Translations under genes and position numbers: made by a program
Notes under the pieces: model-generated
Database searches by the model: none
Told to the model about the DNA's origin: nothing
The model's input: the letters and a program-made list of their open reading frames with translations, nothing else
Shown: one piece after another, positions 16,873 through 28,190 of the stretch
Position numbering within the stretch: position 1 is the first letter of the stretch
How the letters are laid out: each line of letters opens with the position of its first letter
NCBI RefSeq assembly: GCF_025345615.1
Contig: NZ_JAODWD010000007.1
Location: 186,001-250,000, forward strand
Source of the DNA: Mycobacterium deserti
GTDB lineage: Bacteria; Actinomycetota; Actinomycetes; Mycobacteriales; Mycobacteriaceae
DNA length: 64,000 bases
Direction of reading: 5' to 3'

Positions 16873-19026
16873 GTGGGCAGGCATAGCAGACCTGACGACG
16901 ACGAACCGATCGGCGACGAGCTTTCTGAGGATCCGCCGACCCAGCGCTTCGGCCTCCCCGACGAGTCCGACTACGGACCCGGCTTCGGCGAGTCGGGCCA
17001 CCCCGAACCGGGCGTCGCGGGCCAGGATTACGCCGGGTACTCAGAATCGGACTACGGTCGGCCCGGCCACCAGGACTCCGATCGCGACGCTCCGGGCGAC
17101 CTCACTGCGGACTACCGCGACACCGACTACGACGACGAGCCGCAGACAACTCGAACCGGTTACACCGCATCCGATTACGACGCTTACGACGATTACAGCG
17201 AGAACGAGCCGGCGTCGTCGGCAGGGTCGACTCCCCCACCGCGTGCTCCGCGTTCGGCGGGCGCTCACAGCGGCGAATGGGAAGGTGGCGAATGGACCGG
17301 TAGCCACCGTGCGGTGACCGCAGGCAGGCGCGGAGTCAGCCTCGGGGTGATCGGCGCCCTCGTCGGCGTCGTCGTGATCGTCGGTGCGTTCATCCTGTGG
17401 CGGTTTTTCGGTGATGCGCTGTCCAACCGCAGCGACGCCGCGGCGGCCCGATGCGTCGACGGCGACCTGTCCGTCGCGGTCATCGCCGACCCGTCGATCG
17501 CCACGCCGATACAGACCCTGGCCAAGACTTACAACGACGCCGCGGCCCCGGTCGGAGACCGGTGCGTCAAGGTCGAGGTCAAACCGGCCGACTCCGATCA
17601 GGTGGTCAACGGCTTCGTCGGTAACTGGCCGGCCGAACTCGGCGCGCGCCCCGCGTTGTGGATCCCGGCGAGTTCGGTCTCGGCGGCTCGCCTGGAGGCC
17701 ACCGCGGGCGCACAGACCGTCAGCGACAGCAGGTCACTGGTGACATCGCCCGTCGTGCTCGCCATCCGCCCGCAACTGAAAAGGGCTCTCACCCAGCAGA
17801 ACTGGCGCACGTTGCCCGACCTGCAGACCAATCCGCGCGCCCTGGACGGGATGAATCTGCCCGGGTGGGGCTCGCTGCGACTCGCCTTGCCACTCAGCGG
17901 CGACAGCGATGCGTCGTACCTGGCGGCCGAGGCGGTCGCCGCGGCGTCGGCGCCTTCGGGAGCGCCACCCAGCGCCGGGACCGCAGCGGTGAACACGCTG
18001 ATGTCAGGCCAACCCAAACTGGCCGACAAGAAGGCGTCGACGGCGATGGACGCACTGCTGAACGCCCGAGACCCCGCTGCCGCTCCGGTGCACGCCGTCG
18101 TCACCACCGAACAGATGCTGTTCCAGCGGGCCGCTTCGCTTCCGAACGCGAAAAGCGCTGTGGCGTCGTGGCTGCCGCCAGGGCCGACCGCGATAGCCGA
18201 TTACCCGACGGTGCTGCTGTCGGGCAACGAGTTGTCGCAGGAACAGCAGACTGCGGCCAGCGAGTTCGCGCGCTTCATGCGTAAGCCCGAGCAACTCGCC
18301 GAGCTCGCCAAGGCCGGGTTCCGCACCGAGGGTGGCACGCCGCCGCAGAGCGACGTCATCGATTTCGCTCCGGTGGCCGAGCCGTTGGCGGTGGGCGACA
18401 ACGCAGCGCGCGCCACGCTGGCCAACACATTGACCGCACCGGTGGGCAGCCCCGCCGTGACGATCATGCTCGACCAGTCGATGCCCGCCGATGAGGGCGG
18501 CAGATCCCGGCTGGAGAACGTGGTGGCCGCGATCAACGCCAGATTGCAGGCGCTGCCGCAGAGTTCGGCGGTGGGCCTGTGGACCTTCGACGGCACCGAA
18601 GGCCGGTCAGAGGTGAGCACCGGGCCGTTGGCCGACCCGCTCGACGGCCAACCACGCTCGGCGGCGCTGACGGCAGCACTCGACGCACAGTCGGCGTCGG
18701 GCGGCGGCGCCGTTTCGTTCACCACGCTTCGGCTGATCTACACCGAGGCGCTTGCGAACTACCGTCAGGGACAGGGCAACTCCGTGCTGGTGATCACCAC
18801 CGGCCCCCACACCGACCAGTCATTGAACGGCGAGGGCCTGCAGCAGTACATCCGCGGGGCCTTCGATCGGGCGCGTCCGGTCGCGGTGAACGTGATCGAC
18901 TTCGGCTCCGACGCCGACAGCGGAACCTGGGAGGCCGTCGCGGAGGCCACCGGCGGCAACTACCAGAACCTCGCGAGTTCCAGTTCGCCGGATCTGAGCG
19001 CGGCGATCGCGAAATTCCTGGCCTAG
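16873..19026 (+). CDS. Membrane-anchored VWA/substrate-binding-like protein
   Basis: 717 residues, GTG start. The first ~150 residues are cytoplasmic, acidic and repetitive in DY motifs (SDYGPGFG, SDYGRPGH, TDYDDE, SDYDAYDDY). A single transmembrane segment follows at about 157-178 (LGVIGALVGVVVIVGAFILW). The exported part has an extracellular solute-binding-like domain and a C-terminal von Willebrand factor A domain (VTIMLDQSMP as the modified MIDAS start, VLVITTGPHTDQSL). The MIDAS DxSxS is altered to DQSMP. Rv1836c-like, of unknown role in the cell envelope. It ends 25 bases from convergent gcvP. Confidence 0.85.
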   Translation: MGRHSRPDDDEPIGDELSEDPPTQRFGLPDESDYGPGFGESGHPEPGVAGQDYAGYSESDYGRPGHQDSDRDAPGDLTADYRDTDYDDEPQTTRTGYTASDYDAYDDYSENEPASSAGSTPPPRAPRSAGAHSGEWEGGEWTGSHRAVTAGRRGVSLGVIGALVGVVVIVGAFILWRFFGDALSNRSDAAAARCVDGDLSVAVIADPSIATPIQTLAKTYNDAAAPVGDRCVKVEVKPADSDQVVNGFVGNWPAELGARPALWIPASSVSAARLEATAGAQTVSDSRSLVTSPVVLAIRPQLKRALTQQNWRTLPDLQTNPRALDGMNLPGWGSLRLALPLSGDSDASYLAAEAVAAASAPSGAPPSAGTAAVNTLMSGQPKLADKKASTAMDALLNARDPAAAPVHAVVTTEQMLFQRAASLPNAKSAVASWLPPGPTAIADYPTVLLSGNELSQEQQTAASEFARFMRKPEQLAELAKAGFRTEGGTPPQSDVIDFAPVAEPLAVGDNAARATLANTLTAPVGSPAVTIMLDQSMPADEGGRSRLENVVAAINARLQALPQSSAVGLWTFDGTEGRSEVSTGPLADPLDGQPRSAALTAALDAQSASGGGAVSFTTLRLIYTEALANYRQGQGNSVLVITTGPHTDQSLNGEGLQQYIRGAFDRARPVAVNVIDFGSDADSGTWEAVAEATGGNYQNLASSSSPDLSAAIAKFLA

Positions 19027-19051
19027 CCCGGCATGGCGCGCACCGCCGCGC

Positions 19052-21883
<2,832 letters not shown>

Positions 21884-21918
21884 TGCGAACACTCCAGACG
21901 CATAGAGGAACCGCGGGT

Positions 21919-22112
21919 TCCTCTCCCTCTGTCGTCAACCCGTCGCGGGCGCCTGAGAGATTCGGCATGTGCCTTTCCCCATGGGCGGGTGAGTTTCGTG
22001 CTCACCACTTTCCAGAGGCATCGGGGCCGAGTGCGGTCCTTGTGCCTGAGAGGTTGACGGAGAGGTGTTGCTCCTTCGGCGTCCGTGACTGGCCGCCACG
22101 AAACTCTCCCGC
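21919..22112 (-). promoter_or_regulatory. Tandem glycine riboswitch upstream of gcvP
   Basis: Reading the minus strand, two glycine-aptamer cores follow one another. The first begins GCGGGAGAGT and contains GCCGAAGGAGCAA...CCTCTCAGGCA. The second contains GGGGAAAGGCACAT...ATCTCTCAGGCGCC and ends in GACAGAGGGAGAGG. The paired GGAGA...CTCTCAGGC signatures and the short linker are diagnostic of the two-aptamer class. It ends about 36 bases before the gcvP start, so control may act on translation or on early termination. Confidence 0.93.
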
Positions 22113-22182
22113 ACGCGGGCGATGCGCCATCGAGTCTACCGGCGTGGCGAATCCGCAGCACAATCGCCGCGGCCCAAAGGCG

Positions 22183-22806
22183 TCAGCCGATCTTGCGGTC
22201 GCGGTGCTTGCGACGGGAGGCCAGCTCGTCCTCGGGTGCGGCGATCGATTCGCCGCCGTCGGCCCGCTCACCGGGGAAGTCGGCGATCGCGCCGGTCAGC
22301 TCCCGCATGGCCCCCGAAACGGCGATTCCGAACACACCCTGTCCACCCTGCAGCAGGTCCACCACTTCCTCGGCGGACGTGCACTCGTAAACCGTGGTGC
22401 CGTCGGAGAACAACGTGATGTTGGCCAGGTCGCGAACCCCGCGTTGGCGCAGATGATCGACGGCGACCCGGATGTTGTGCAAAGAGATGCCCGTATCGAG
22501 CAGTCGCTTCACGATCTTGAGGACCAGGATGTCTTTGAACGAGTACAGCCGTTGACTGCCGGACCCGGCGGCGCCGCGGATCGACGGCACGACAAGAGAG
22601 GTACGCGCCCAGTAATCGAGTTGCCGGTAGGTGATGCCCGCGATCTGGCAGGCACTGGGACCGCGGTAGCCGACGAGTTCGTCAGGAACCGAGTTGTCGG
22701 GGAACAGACCCGCCTGCACAGGTTCGCTGGACGCTGTCACATCCGATTGCGCGGGGCCGTCGGCAGAGGACAAATCCAGCTCCTCTTGACGTGGCGTGTC
22801 TCCCAC
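22183..22806 (-). CDS. MerR-family regulator (Rv1830-like)
   Basis: 207 residues from GTG 22806, preceded by GAGAGGA. A low-complexity acidic N-terminus is followed by a MerR winged helix (VGYRGPSACQIAGITYRQLDYWARTSLVVPSIRGAAGSGSQRLYSFKDILVLK) and a dimerisation helix (RLLDTGISLHNIRVAVDHLRQRG). The C-terminal VYECTSAEEVVDLLQGGQGVFGI replaces a metal-binding domain. In M. tuberculosis the orthologue is tied to division and growth control. The longer upstream frame covers an untranslated leader. The gene is in a MerR-nuclease-MerR-garA cluster on one strand. Confidence 0.88.
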   Translation of the reverse strand: MGDTPRQEELDLSSADGPAQSDVTASSEPVQAGLFPDNSVPDELVGYRGPSACQIAGITYRQLDYWARTSLVVPSIRGAAGSGSQRLYSFKDILVLKIVKRLLDTGISLHNIRVAVDHLRQRGVRDLANITLFSDGTTVYECTSAEEVVDLLQGGQGVFGIAVSGAMRELTGAIADFPGERADGGESIAAPEDELASRRKHRDRKIG

Positions 22807-23033
22807 TTTCGAATCCTCTCGCCGATCGAACCTGCGTCTGTGACCTGCGTGGGCGCACATTTGCCAAGCCCGAGTGTGTCGAGCATACGCTTTCCGCCTA
22901 GCCCGCGACTGCCCATCAACCGGTCCGGCCCCCAAAGTATGGCTGCCCGAAACGGAGTTGACAGAAACCCGCGCCGCGTGTCGGAGACGACGAGACTTAT
23001 CCGTGACAAAGCCGAGCCGTGACAAAACCCGTC

Positions 23034-23528
23034 TCAGGTCGCCTTGAAATCGTCCGGCGACACGCTGTCGAGGAATTCCTTGAACTTTTCGACCTCGTCC
23101 TCGCGCACCGCACCGGACGCTTCGTCGTCGTTCTCGTCGGGGATCAGCAGCCCAGCCTCGGCCAGAACCGCTTCTTCCACGTAGATCGGCACCCCGACCC
23201 GCAGAGCGATCGCCACCGAATCCGACGGCCGCGCCGACACCTTGATGTCGCGGTCGAAGATCAGGTCCGCGTAGAACGTCCCCTCCTGCAGGTCGACGAT
23301 CCGCACCTCTTTGAGCGAATGCCCCAGCGCCGCAATGAGATCTCTGATCAGGTCGTGCGTCAGCGGCCGCGCCGGCTCGACACCCTGCTGCTCGAGCACA
23401 ATCGCCTGAGCTTCGGGCTGGCCGATCCAGATCGGCAGGTAGCGGTCACCGTTGGCTTCCCGGAGCAGCAGCACCGGCTGGTTCTGGGGCTGCTCCACGC
23501 GAATGCCGACCACACGAACCTCACCCAT
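23034..23528 (-). CDS. Bifunctional nuclease family protein (DUF151)
   Basis: 164 residues starting MGEVRVVGIRVEQPQNQPVLLLRE. The core YLPIWIGQPEAQAIVLEQQGV and RPSDSVAIALRVGVPIYVEEAVLAEAG define the BFN/DUF151 fold, followed by an acidic C-terminal helix with a UVR-like KFKEFLDSVSPDDF tail. Plant and bacterial relatives are reported as weak DNases/RNases, but the mycobacterial role is unsettled. Rv1829-like, between two MerR genes. Confidence 0.9.
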   Translation of the reverse strand: MGEVRVVGIRVEQPQNQPVLLLREANGDRYLPIWIGQPEAQAIVLEQQGVEPARPLTHDLIRDLIAALGHSLKEVRIVDLQEGTFYADLIFDRDIKVSARPSDSVAIALRVGVPIYVEEAVLAEAGLLIPDENDDEASGAVREDEVEKFKEFLDSVSPDDFKAT

Positions 23529-23576
23529 CTGTGTCTGCCCTCCGCACCAAGAAGCCGTTAATAGCGAGTCTAATCC

Positions 23577-24332
23577 TCAGCGATCCAGAACGTCGCGCAC
23601 CGCAGACTTGATCAACGACGTATGCAGGGTGATCGCGAGCGCAGCAACCTCGCGCGCCAGATCGTCGGCTCGGTCCCGTGCGCCCGCTTTGGGCGCCTTG
23701 ACCACCGGGGCCGCGATCTGAGCGATCAGATCCGACTGCCGGTCAGCGGCCGAGCGGAACGCCCGCAGGTGGCGTGGCTCCACGCCGTAGTCGGCCAGCG
23801 CGCGGGCGCACTGGGCGATCACCACGGAGTGCTCGTCGAAGAAGCCGGCCGGACCGGTGGTGATCACTCCCGCCTTCACCAGGGCGGAGAGCAGGTCGTC
23901 GTCGACCCCGGACCGGGCGAGCAGGTCCTCGCGCGAAAGCCGCACCTGAGTCGGCGCCACCGCCGCGATCCCGGTGGCAGTGTCATCCCGCGTGACGACT
24001 GAGCCGTAGTCGGCCACCGAGACCAAACGCGGTACGCCGTAACCGGATCCGGTCTGCGGCAGCTCGCCGTCCGGCTGGGCGTCGAGTTGGGACTTGATGA
24101 CCTTCAACGGCAGATACTGATCGCGCTGAGCGGTCAGGATGAACCGCAGGCGCGCGCAGTCGTAGGCGGTGAACCGTCGATAGCCCGACGCGGTGCGCTC
24201 CGGTGTGACCAGCCCTTCGGCTTCTAAGAACCGGATCTTGGAGATGGTCACGTCCGGGAAGTCCGGTCGCAGCAGATCGAGGACCGCTCCGATCGACATC
24301 CCAGGAAGCGCGGGAGTGTCGGGCTGCATCAT
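23577..24332 (-). CDS. MerR-family regulator (Rv1828-like)
   Basis: 251 residues. The MerR DNA-binding domain is MSIGAVLDLLRPDFPDVTISKIRFLEAEGLVTPERTASGYRRFTAYDCARLRFIL. An unusually long C-terminal region (ATGIAAVAPTQVRLSREDLLARSGVDDDLL...) contains a second helical domain that would sense an unknown signal. The start overlaps a 7-codon minicistron as TGATG. The garA gene is only 31 bases upstream on the same strand, suggesting co-transcription. Confidence 0.9.
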   Translation of the reverse strand: MMQPDTPALPGMSIGAVLDLLRPDFPDVTISKIRFLEAEGLVTPERTASGYRRFTAYDCARLRFILTAQRDQYLPLKVIKSQLDAQPDGELPQTGSGYGVPRLVSVADYGSVVTRDDTATGIAAVAPTQVRLSREDLLARSGVDDDLLSALVKAGVITTGPAGFFDEHSVVIAQCARALADYGVEPRHLRAFRSAADRQSDLIAQIAAPVVKAPKAGARDRADDLAREVAALAITLHTSLIKSAVRDVLDR

Positions 24333-24355
24333 CAGCTCTTCGCGCGAGCGCTCAT
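24332..24355 (-). repeat. MIRU-like bridging minicistron between garA and MerR
   Basis: ATG 24355 reads MSARAKS and stops with TGA that overlaps the MerR ATG as TGATG. The sequence ATGAGCGCTCGCGCGAAGA is nearly the same as the repeats at 51134-51200 (ATGAGCGCTTGCGCGAAGA), so both belong to one family of short intercistronic elements. It supplies a GAAGAG ribosome-site-like stretch to the next gene. Confidence 0.5.
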
Positions 24356-24363
24356 CGCCGTCA

Positions 24364-24843
24364 CTAGCTGCCTGGACCGCTGTCGTCGCCCTTGGGGCCG
24401 GTCAGAAACACCAGCCGGAACTTGCCGATCTGCACCTCGTCGCCGTTGGCCAGCACGGCCGAGTCCACCGGCTCGCGGTTGACGTAGGTGCCGTTGAGGC
24501 TGCCCACGTCGACGACCTGGAACTCGCCGCTCTCGAGCCGGAACTCGGCGTGCCGCCGGCTCACCGTGACGTCGTCGAGGAAGATGTCGCTGTCAGGGTG
24601 GCGACCAGCCGACGTGGTGGGCTGATCGAGCAGGAATCGCGAGCCGGCGTTCGGGCCCCGCTTGACGACCAGCAATGCCGATCCGACCGGCAGACCCTCG
24701 ACCCCGGACACCGCACCTTCAGCGCCCGCCGCCGCCGGAGCATCCAGTTCGTTGAGGAAGTCGGCGCGGAAAACCGATGTCGTTTCCACGGTGACTTCGT
24801 CAGACGTCTGGTCAGCACCAGAATTCTGGTCTCTTTCCGTCAC
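24364..24843 (-). CDS. garA: FHA-domain metabolic switch protein GarA
   Basis: 159 residues from GTG 24843. The N-terminus carries the phospho-threonine motif VETTSVFRADF targeted by PknG/PknB, and the rest is one FHA domain (GRHPDSDIFLDDVTVSRRHAEF, VVDVGSLNGTYVNREPV). Unphosphorylated GarA binds and inhibits 2-oxoglutarate dehydrogenase and NAD-glutamate dehydrogenase and activates glutamate synthase. Phosphorylation makes the tail bind its own FHA domain and releases these enzymes. Its position next to gcvH and gcvP fits a cluster for amino-acid nitrogen control. Confidence 0.96.
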   Translation of the reverse strand: MTERDQNSGADQTSDEVTVETTSVFRADFLNELDAPAAAGAEGAVSGVEGLPVGSALLVVKRGPNAGSRFLLDQPTTSAGRHPDSDIFLDDVTVSRRHAEFRLESGEFQVVDVGSLNGTYVNREPVDSAVLANGDEVQIGKFRLVFLTGPKGDDSGPGS

Positions 24844-24998
24844 CCGCTGCTCCTCACTGGCTGCCGTGGCGATACCCGGCCGGGCATCCGGCCATGATTT
24901 CGTCTGGTGTCGACCGTACCGCGCACTGGAGGCCGTTGTGTCCACCACCGCCGGATCCGCCGTAGTTGGCTTCCGGTCTGCAGAACCCTAACAACTCG

Positions 24999-25394
24999 TC
25001 ATTCGGTCACCGAGGCGCGGTAGCCGTCGGCGTTGAGCAGGTTGCCCAGCGCCTCCTCGAGAGCCGACGCGTCGACCTGAAGGTCCACCAGCCAACCCTC
25101 GCCATACGGATCCGAGTTGACCAGCTGCGGACTTGCCTCCAGATCACCATTGACCGCAACGACTTTCGCGCTGACGGGCGCGTAAAGGTCGGAGACTGAC
25201 TTCGTAGATTCGACCTCGCCGAAGGACTCGCCGGCGCCGACGTCAGCGCCAACGTCTGGCAGCTGGACGAAAACCACGTCGCCCAGTGCGGACTGGGCAT
25301 AGTCGGTGATACCGACGCGGACGGTGTCGTCGCCGGTGCGCTGCACCCACTCGTGTTCGACGGTGTAGTACAGCTCGGCTGGGATTTCGCTCAC
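24999..25394 (-). CDS. gcvH: Glycine cleavage system H protein
   Basis: 131 residues from GTG 25394. The lipoyl lysine lies in FGEVESTKSVSDLYAPVSAKV, and the protein ends with the usual helical segment. H carries the aminomethyl arm between P, T and L proteins. gcvP is in the same cluster, but the T and L protein genes are not in the window. Confidence 0.96.
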   Translation of the reverse strand: MSEIPAELYYTVEHEWVQRTGDDTVRVGITDYAQSALGDVVFVQLPDVGADVGAGESFGEVESTKSVSDLYAPVSAKVVAVNGDLEASPQLVNSDPYGEGWLVDLQVDASALEEALGNLLNADGYRASVTE

Positions 25395-25413
25395 TGCGCT
25401 CCTTGACTGCAAC

Positions 25414-26235
25414 TCATTTGACTGGCTGAGCGTATTGGCGAGCTTTCGGTTGCCGCAAGGCGGTGATGTCGAGGCGGTCCGATTGCGCAACCTCCATCGC
25501 GCCGCCCACGCGCTCGATGCTGTCCATCGCGCCGCCGGGAATGTTCATCGCCGCGGCGAGCGTCGGCGGATCACCAATGGCCAGAACCGAATACGGCGGG
25601 TTCACCGTCGTCCCGTCGACGATCAGCGCGCCGGGCACCCCGACCACCCAGGTGTCGACGCCCACGCGCACGGCGGCGGTCCCGCCGCGGATCTCCATGG
25701 CCTCGGCGCCTGCGTTGCGCAACTCGTTGATCACGTCTAGCAGCGTTTCGGCCGGCACACCGGGGGTGGTGTCGGTGATGGTGAGCGTCACACCCGGTCC
25801 CGTCGCGGCCACGGTGCCGATCATGATCGAGAGTGCGGCCAGCCGGGCCTGGGCGTTCTCGATCGCGGCCTGATCGCTGCTGCCGGAGGCCTCGAGTTGC
25901 GCCAGAGTGCGCTGAAGGTCGTTCACCTCGGTGTTGAGGGCCGCCTCGCGTTGCTGCAGCGAATCGAGCAGCACCAGCAGATCCGCGGGCCGCGCCGTCT
26001 CCAGCGAGTCGCCGGACTCGTTCTGCCGCACCTGGGTGACGATCGCGATGCCGAGCAGCACGCACAGCAGCACCGCGAGCGCACCGAACAGGATCTGCGA
26101 GCGTCCCCTCCGAAGCACGCCGCCCACCCCGCCGGCGTGCAGTTCGCCGATCTCGGGCGCCGGCTGGTCGGCCGGCAGCTCGTGCCGGCCCTGACGATCG
26201 GGTTCGTCGGCGTGCTGGGGCGGATGCTCACTCAT
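25414..26235 (-). CDS. DUF881 membrane protein (Rv1825-like)
   Basis: 273 residues from ATG 26235. A charged cytoplasmic N-terminus (~48 residues) is followed by one membrane segment (QILFGALAVLLCVLLGIAIVTQV), a coiled coil (LLVLLDSLQQREAALNTEVNDLQRTLAQLE) and the DUF881 domain (GPGVTLTITDTTPGV, VINELRNAGAEAMEIRGG). It pairs with a second DUF881 gene and sbp. The set sits between gcvH and pgsA2 in mycobacteria and is probably envelope- or division-related, although its function is unknown. It is joined to sbp by a 25-codon minicistron. Confidence 0.88.
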   Translation of the reverse strand: MSEHPPQHADEPDRQGRHELPADQPAPEIGELHAGGVGGVLRRGRSQILFGALAVLLCVLLGIAIVTQVRQNESGDSLETARPADLLVLLDSLQQREAALNTEVNDLQRTLAQLEASGSSDQAAIENAQARLAALSIMIGTVAATGPGVTLTITDTTPGVPAETLLDVINELRNAGAEAMEIRGGTAAVRVGVDTWVVGVPGALIVDGTTVNPPYSVLAIGDPPTLAAAMNIPGGAMDSIERVGGAMEVAQSDRLDITALRQPKARQYAQPVK

Positions 26236-26309
26236 CGGTTGTCTACCTCGACTCCCGCTCGCTCCGGTCCTCGCTCGTTCCTCACTCGCGGTCGTCTTCG
26301 GGTGCTCAT
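26232..26309 (-). repeat. MIRU-like 25-codon bridging minicistron between sbp and DUF881 gene
   Basis: ATG 26309 overlaps the sbp stop (ATGA). The frame encodes a 25-residue, Arg-rich peptide (MSTRRRPRVRNERGPERAGV...), and its TGA overlaps the ATG of the DUF881 gene (ATGA). The whole spacer is therefore one small ORF stitched into both neighbours. This is the architecture described for MIRUs such as the senX3-regX3 element. The spacer has direct GAGCGA/GAGCGAG motifs. Confidence 0.6.
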
Positions 26310-26638
26310 GCGCCGAAAAGCCTGCGCCGCAACGCTGCTGCGTTGCCGAAAATCCGAATGCCGAGGACGACGATGATCGCTGTCGACAACTGCGTGCCGA
26401 CGCCGAGCTGATCACCGACGTAGACGATGAGCGCGGCCACCAGCACGTTGAACACGAACGACACGACGAACACCTTCGAATCGAAGATGCGTTCCAGATA
26501 GGCGCGCAACCCGCCGAACACCGCATCGAGCGCGGCGACGACCGCGATCGGCAGATAGGGCGCGACGAACTCAGGCACATCCGGGTGAAACACCAGACCC
26601 AGCACGATGCCGACGACGAGGGCCGCGATTCCGATCAT
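26306..26638 (-). CDS. sbp: Small basic membrane protein Sbp
   Basis: 110 residues with three hydrophobic helices (IGIAALVVGIVLGLVF, YLPIAVVAALDAVFGGL, VFVVSFVFNVLVAALIVYVGD) and a basic C-terminus (RIFGNAAALRRRLFGA). It matches the Sbp family first named in Bacillus next to division genes. The two flanking DUF881 genes make a conserved actinobacterial trio. No catalytic residues are visible. Confidence 0.88.
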   Translation of the reverse strand: MIGIAALVVGIVLGLVFHPDVPEFVAPYLPIAVVAALDAVFGGLRAYLERIFDSKVFVVSFVFNVLVAALIVYVGDQLGVGTQLSTAIIVVLGIRIFGNAAALRRRLFGA

Positions 26639-26652
26639 CTATCTGCGCTCAC

Positions 26653-27552
26653 TTATCGCTCGAACTGCCTGGCGAAGTTGACTTCTCGCACCGAACCGGC
26701 GGGCAGCGTCATGGTGTCCGTGGCGCTGACGCCTACCCCTACCCCGTACGAGGCCTCCAGAAGGCGCAGCCGCTGCAGTCCGGGGCTGCGGTCCAACACG
26801 TCCTGCATCGCATGCGGTGGTCCGATCGCGTTGATCACATAGGGGCTGCTGATCGGTTGATTGTCGACCAGGATGCCCCCGCCCGCCTGCCGGATCGTCA
26901 CGTTGGGTCCGATCCGGACCCCGCCGACCGAAATCGCCTCTGCCCCGCTGACCCACAGCGAATTGACCACCAGCTGCAGGTCGCGGTCCAAGATCACCTG
27001 CTGGCTTCCCGGCACCCGGCCCTTGGACACGTCACTGAGATCCGCTGACACGCCCGGATCGGTGACGGTGAGGCTCAGGCCCGGCCCGTCCACCTCGGTG
27101 GCCGCGGCCGCATGGTTGGCCTCGTCGAGTTGGCCCAGCAGTTGTTGGCCGAGCGCGTCGCCCTCCAGGCGGCTGCGCCGGACGGTGTCGACCTCTGCGG
27201 CCAGCGCGTCGCGCCGTTGCGCAAGGGTGTCGGTAGTGGTTTCGGCCGACCGCACGCTGCCTGCCAGCACCTGCTGTGTCTCGCGCATACCCGGTGCGGT
27301 GGTGCGGGCCTGGGCCATCGCGGCGGCGAACACCACGGCGATCATCATCGCGCCGGCCAGCTGCCACGCCCAGGCCTGCCACCATGCGCGGCGCTTACCG
27401 GCGGCCTTGGCCTCGGCCGCCGCCGCGTAGCCGGGGTCCAGATGCTCGGACAACAGCGACCGAAGCAGCGACGGGAGCGGAATCAGCGTGGGCTTGTCGG
27501 CCTTGTGGGCGTTGCGACCGGCATCCGGGTCATATCCGCCCAGCAGCGTCAT
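26653..27552 (-). CDS. DUF881 membrane protein (Rv1823-like)
   Basis: 299 residues from ATG 27552 (MTLLGGYDPDAGRNAHKADKP). It has a cytoplasmic tail of about 60 residues, one membrane segment (WQLAGAMMIAVVFAAAMAQ), a coiled coil (TDTLAQRRDALAAEVDTVRRSRLEGDAL) and the DUF881 domain (GPGLSLTVTDPGVS, VINAIGPPHAMQDVL). Start and stop codons are 4 bases overlapped with pgsA2 and 14 bases from sbp, so the genes form one run. The longer upstream frame lies inside pgsA2 and is not used. Confidence 0.88.
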   Translation of the reverse strand: MTLLGGYDPDAGRNAHKADKPTLIPLPSLLRSLLSEHLDPGYAAAAEAKAAGKRRAWWQAWAWQLAGAMMIAVVFAAAMAQARTTAPGMRETQQVLAGSVRSAETTTDTLAQRRDALAAEVDTVRRSRLEGDALGQQLLGQLDEANHAAAATEVDGPGLSLTVTDPGVSADLSDVSKGRVPGSQQVILDRDLQLVVNSLWVSGAEAISVGGVRIGPNVTIRQAGGGILVDNQPISSPYVINAIGPPHAMQDVLDRSPGLQRLRLLEASYGVGVGVSATDTMTLPAGSVREVNFARQFER

Positions 27553-28181
27553 CGCCGCGAAGCCTTCGGCAGGTGCCGCACCACCATCGTGACCTGAATC
27601 AGGTAGAGCACGCCGGACCACAGATACATCGCCAGTCCCCAGATCAGGAACGCCCAGCCGCACGCGAGAACCACACGGCTCCACAACGCATCCCACTGGC
27701 CGAGCAGGATCAGCGGCAGGCCGGACATCAACGCGAACGTGGCGGCCTTGCCGAGGTAGGTGACCGGCAGCGCGGTCAACCCGCGGCCGCGCAGAATCGG
27801 CAGCGTCGCCGCAAGTACGGCGTCGCGCCCGATCAGCGTCAGCACGATCCACCACGGCACCGAGCCGTGAATCGCCATGGCGATCGGCACGACGAGCATG
27901 TAAATCCGGTCCACCGCCGGATCGAGCAGTTCCCCGAGCCGGGACGATTGATTGTCCACCAGCCGCGCGATCTTGCCGTCGGCCCAGTCAGAGAACCCGC
28001 TGAACATCAGCACGCCGACCGCCCATGCGTTGGCGTGCGCCACGAGCAGCAGGTACAGGAAGACCGGAACCAGGATCAGGCGCAGCACACTGAGCGCGTT
28101 GGGCACCGTGAGCACCCGGTCACGCATGTTCCCGGACGCGGCGTCCGGCGCCGGAGGCCGCCGGCCAGACGGCACGGTCAT
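27549..28181 (-). CDS. pgsA2: CDP-alcohol phosphatidyltransferase PgsA2
   Basis: 210 residues with several membrane helices and the complete catalytic motif D-x2-D-G-x2-A-R-x8-G-x3-D-x3-D (DWADGKIARLVDNQSSRLGE, then LLDPAVD). Enzymes of this family move a phosphatidyl group from CDP-diacylglycerol to an alcohol. PgsA2 is annotated as a phosphatidylglycerophosphate or cardiolipin synthase paralogue, and its exact acceptor cannot be read from sequence. It lies 9 bases downstream of secA2. Confidence 0.92.
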   Translation of the reverse strand: MTVPSGRRPPAPDAASGNMRDRVLTVPNALSVLRLILVPVFLYLLLVAHANAWAVGVLMFSGFSDWADGKIARLVDNQSSRLGELLDPAVDRIYMLVVPIAMAIHGSVPWWIVLTLIGRDAVLAATLPILRGRGLTALPVTYLGKAATFALMSGLPLILLGQWDALWSRVVLACGWAFLIWGLAMYLWSGVLYLIQVTMVVRHLPKASRR

Positions 28182-28190
28182 GGACCAAAC

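Noticed and set aside
23001..23026. Direct repeat CCGTGACAAA x2 before the MerR gene
   Set aside because: Only two short copies 16 bases apart, upstream of the likely promoter region. Noted but not strong enough for an operator call.
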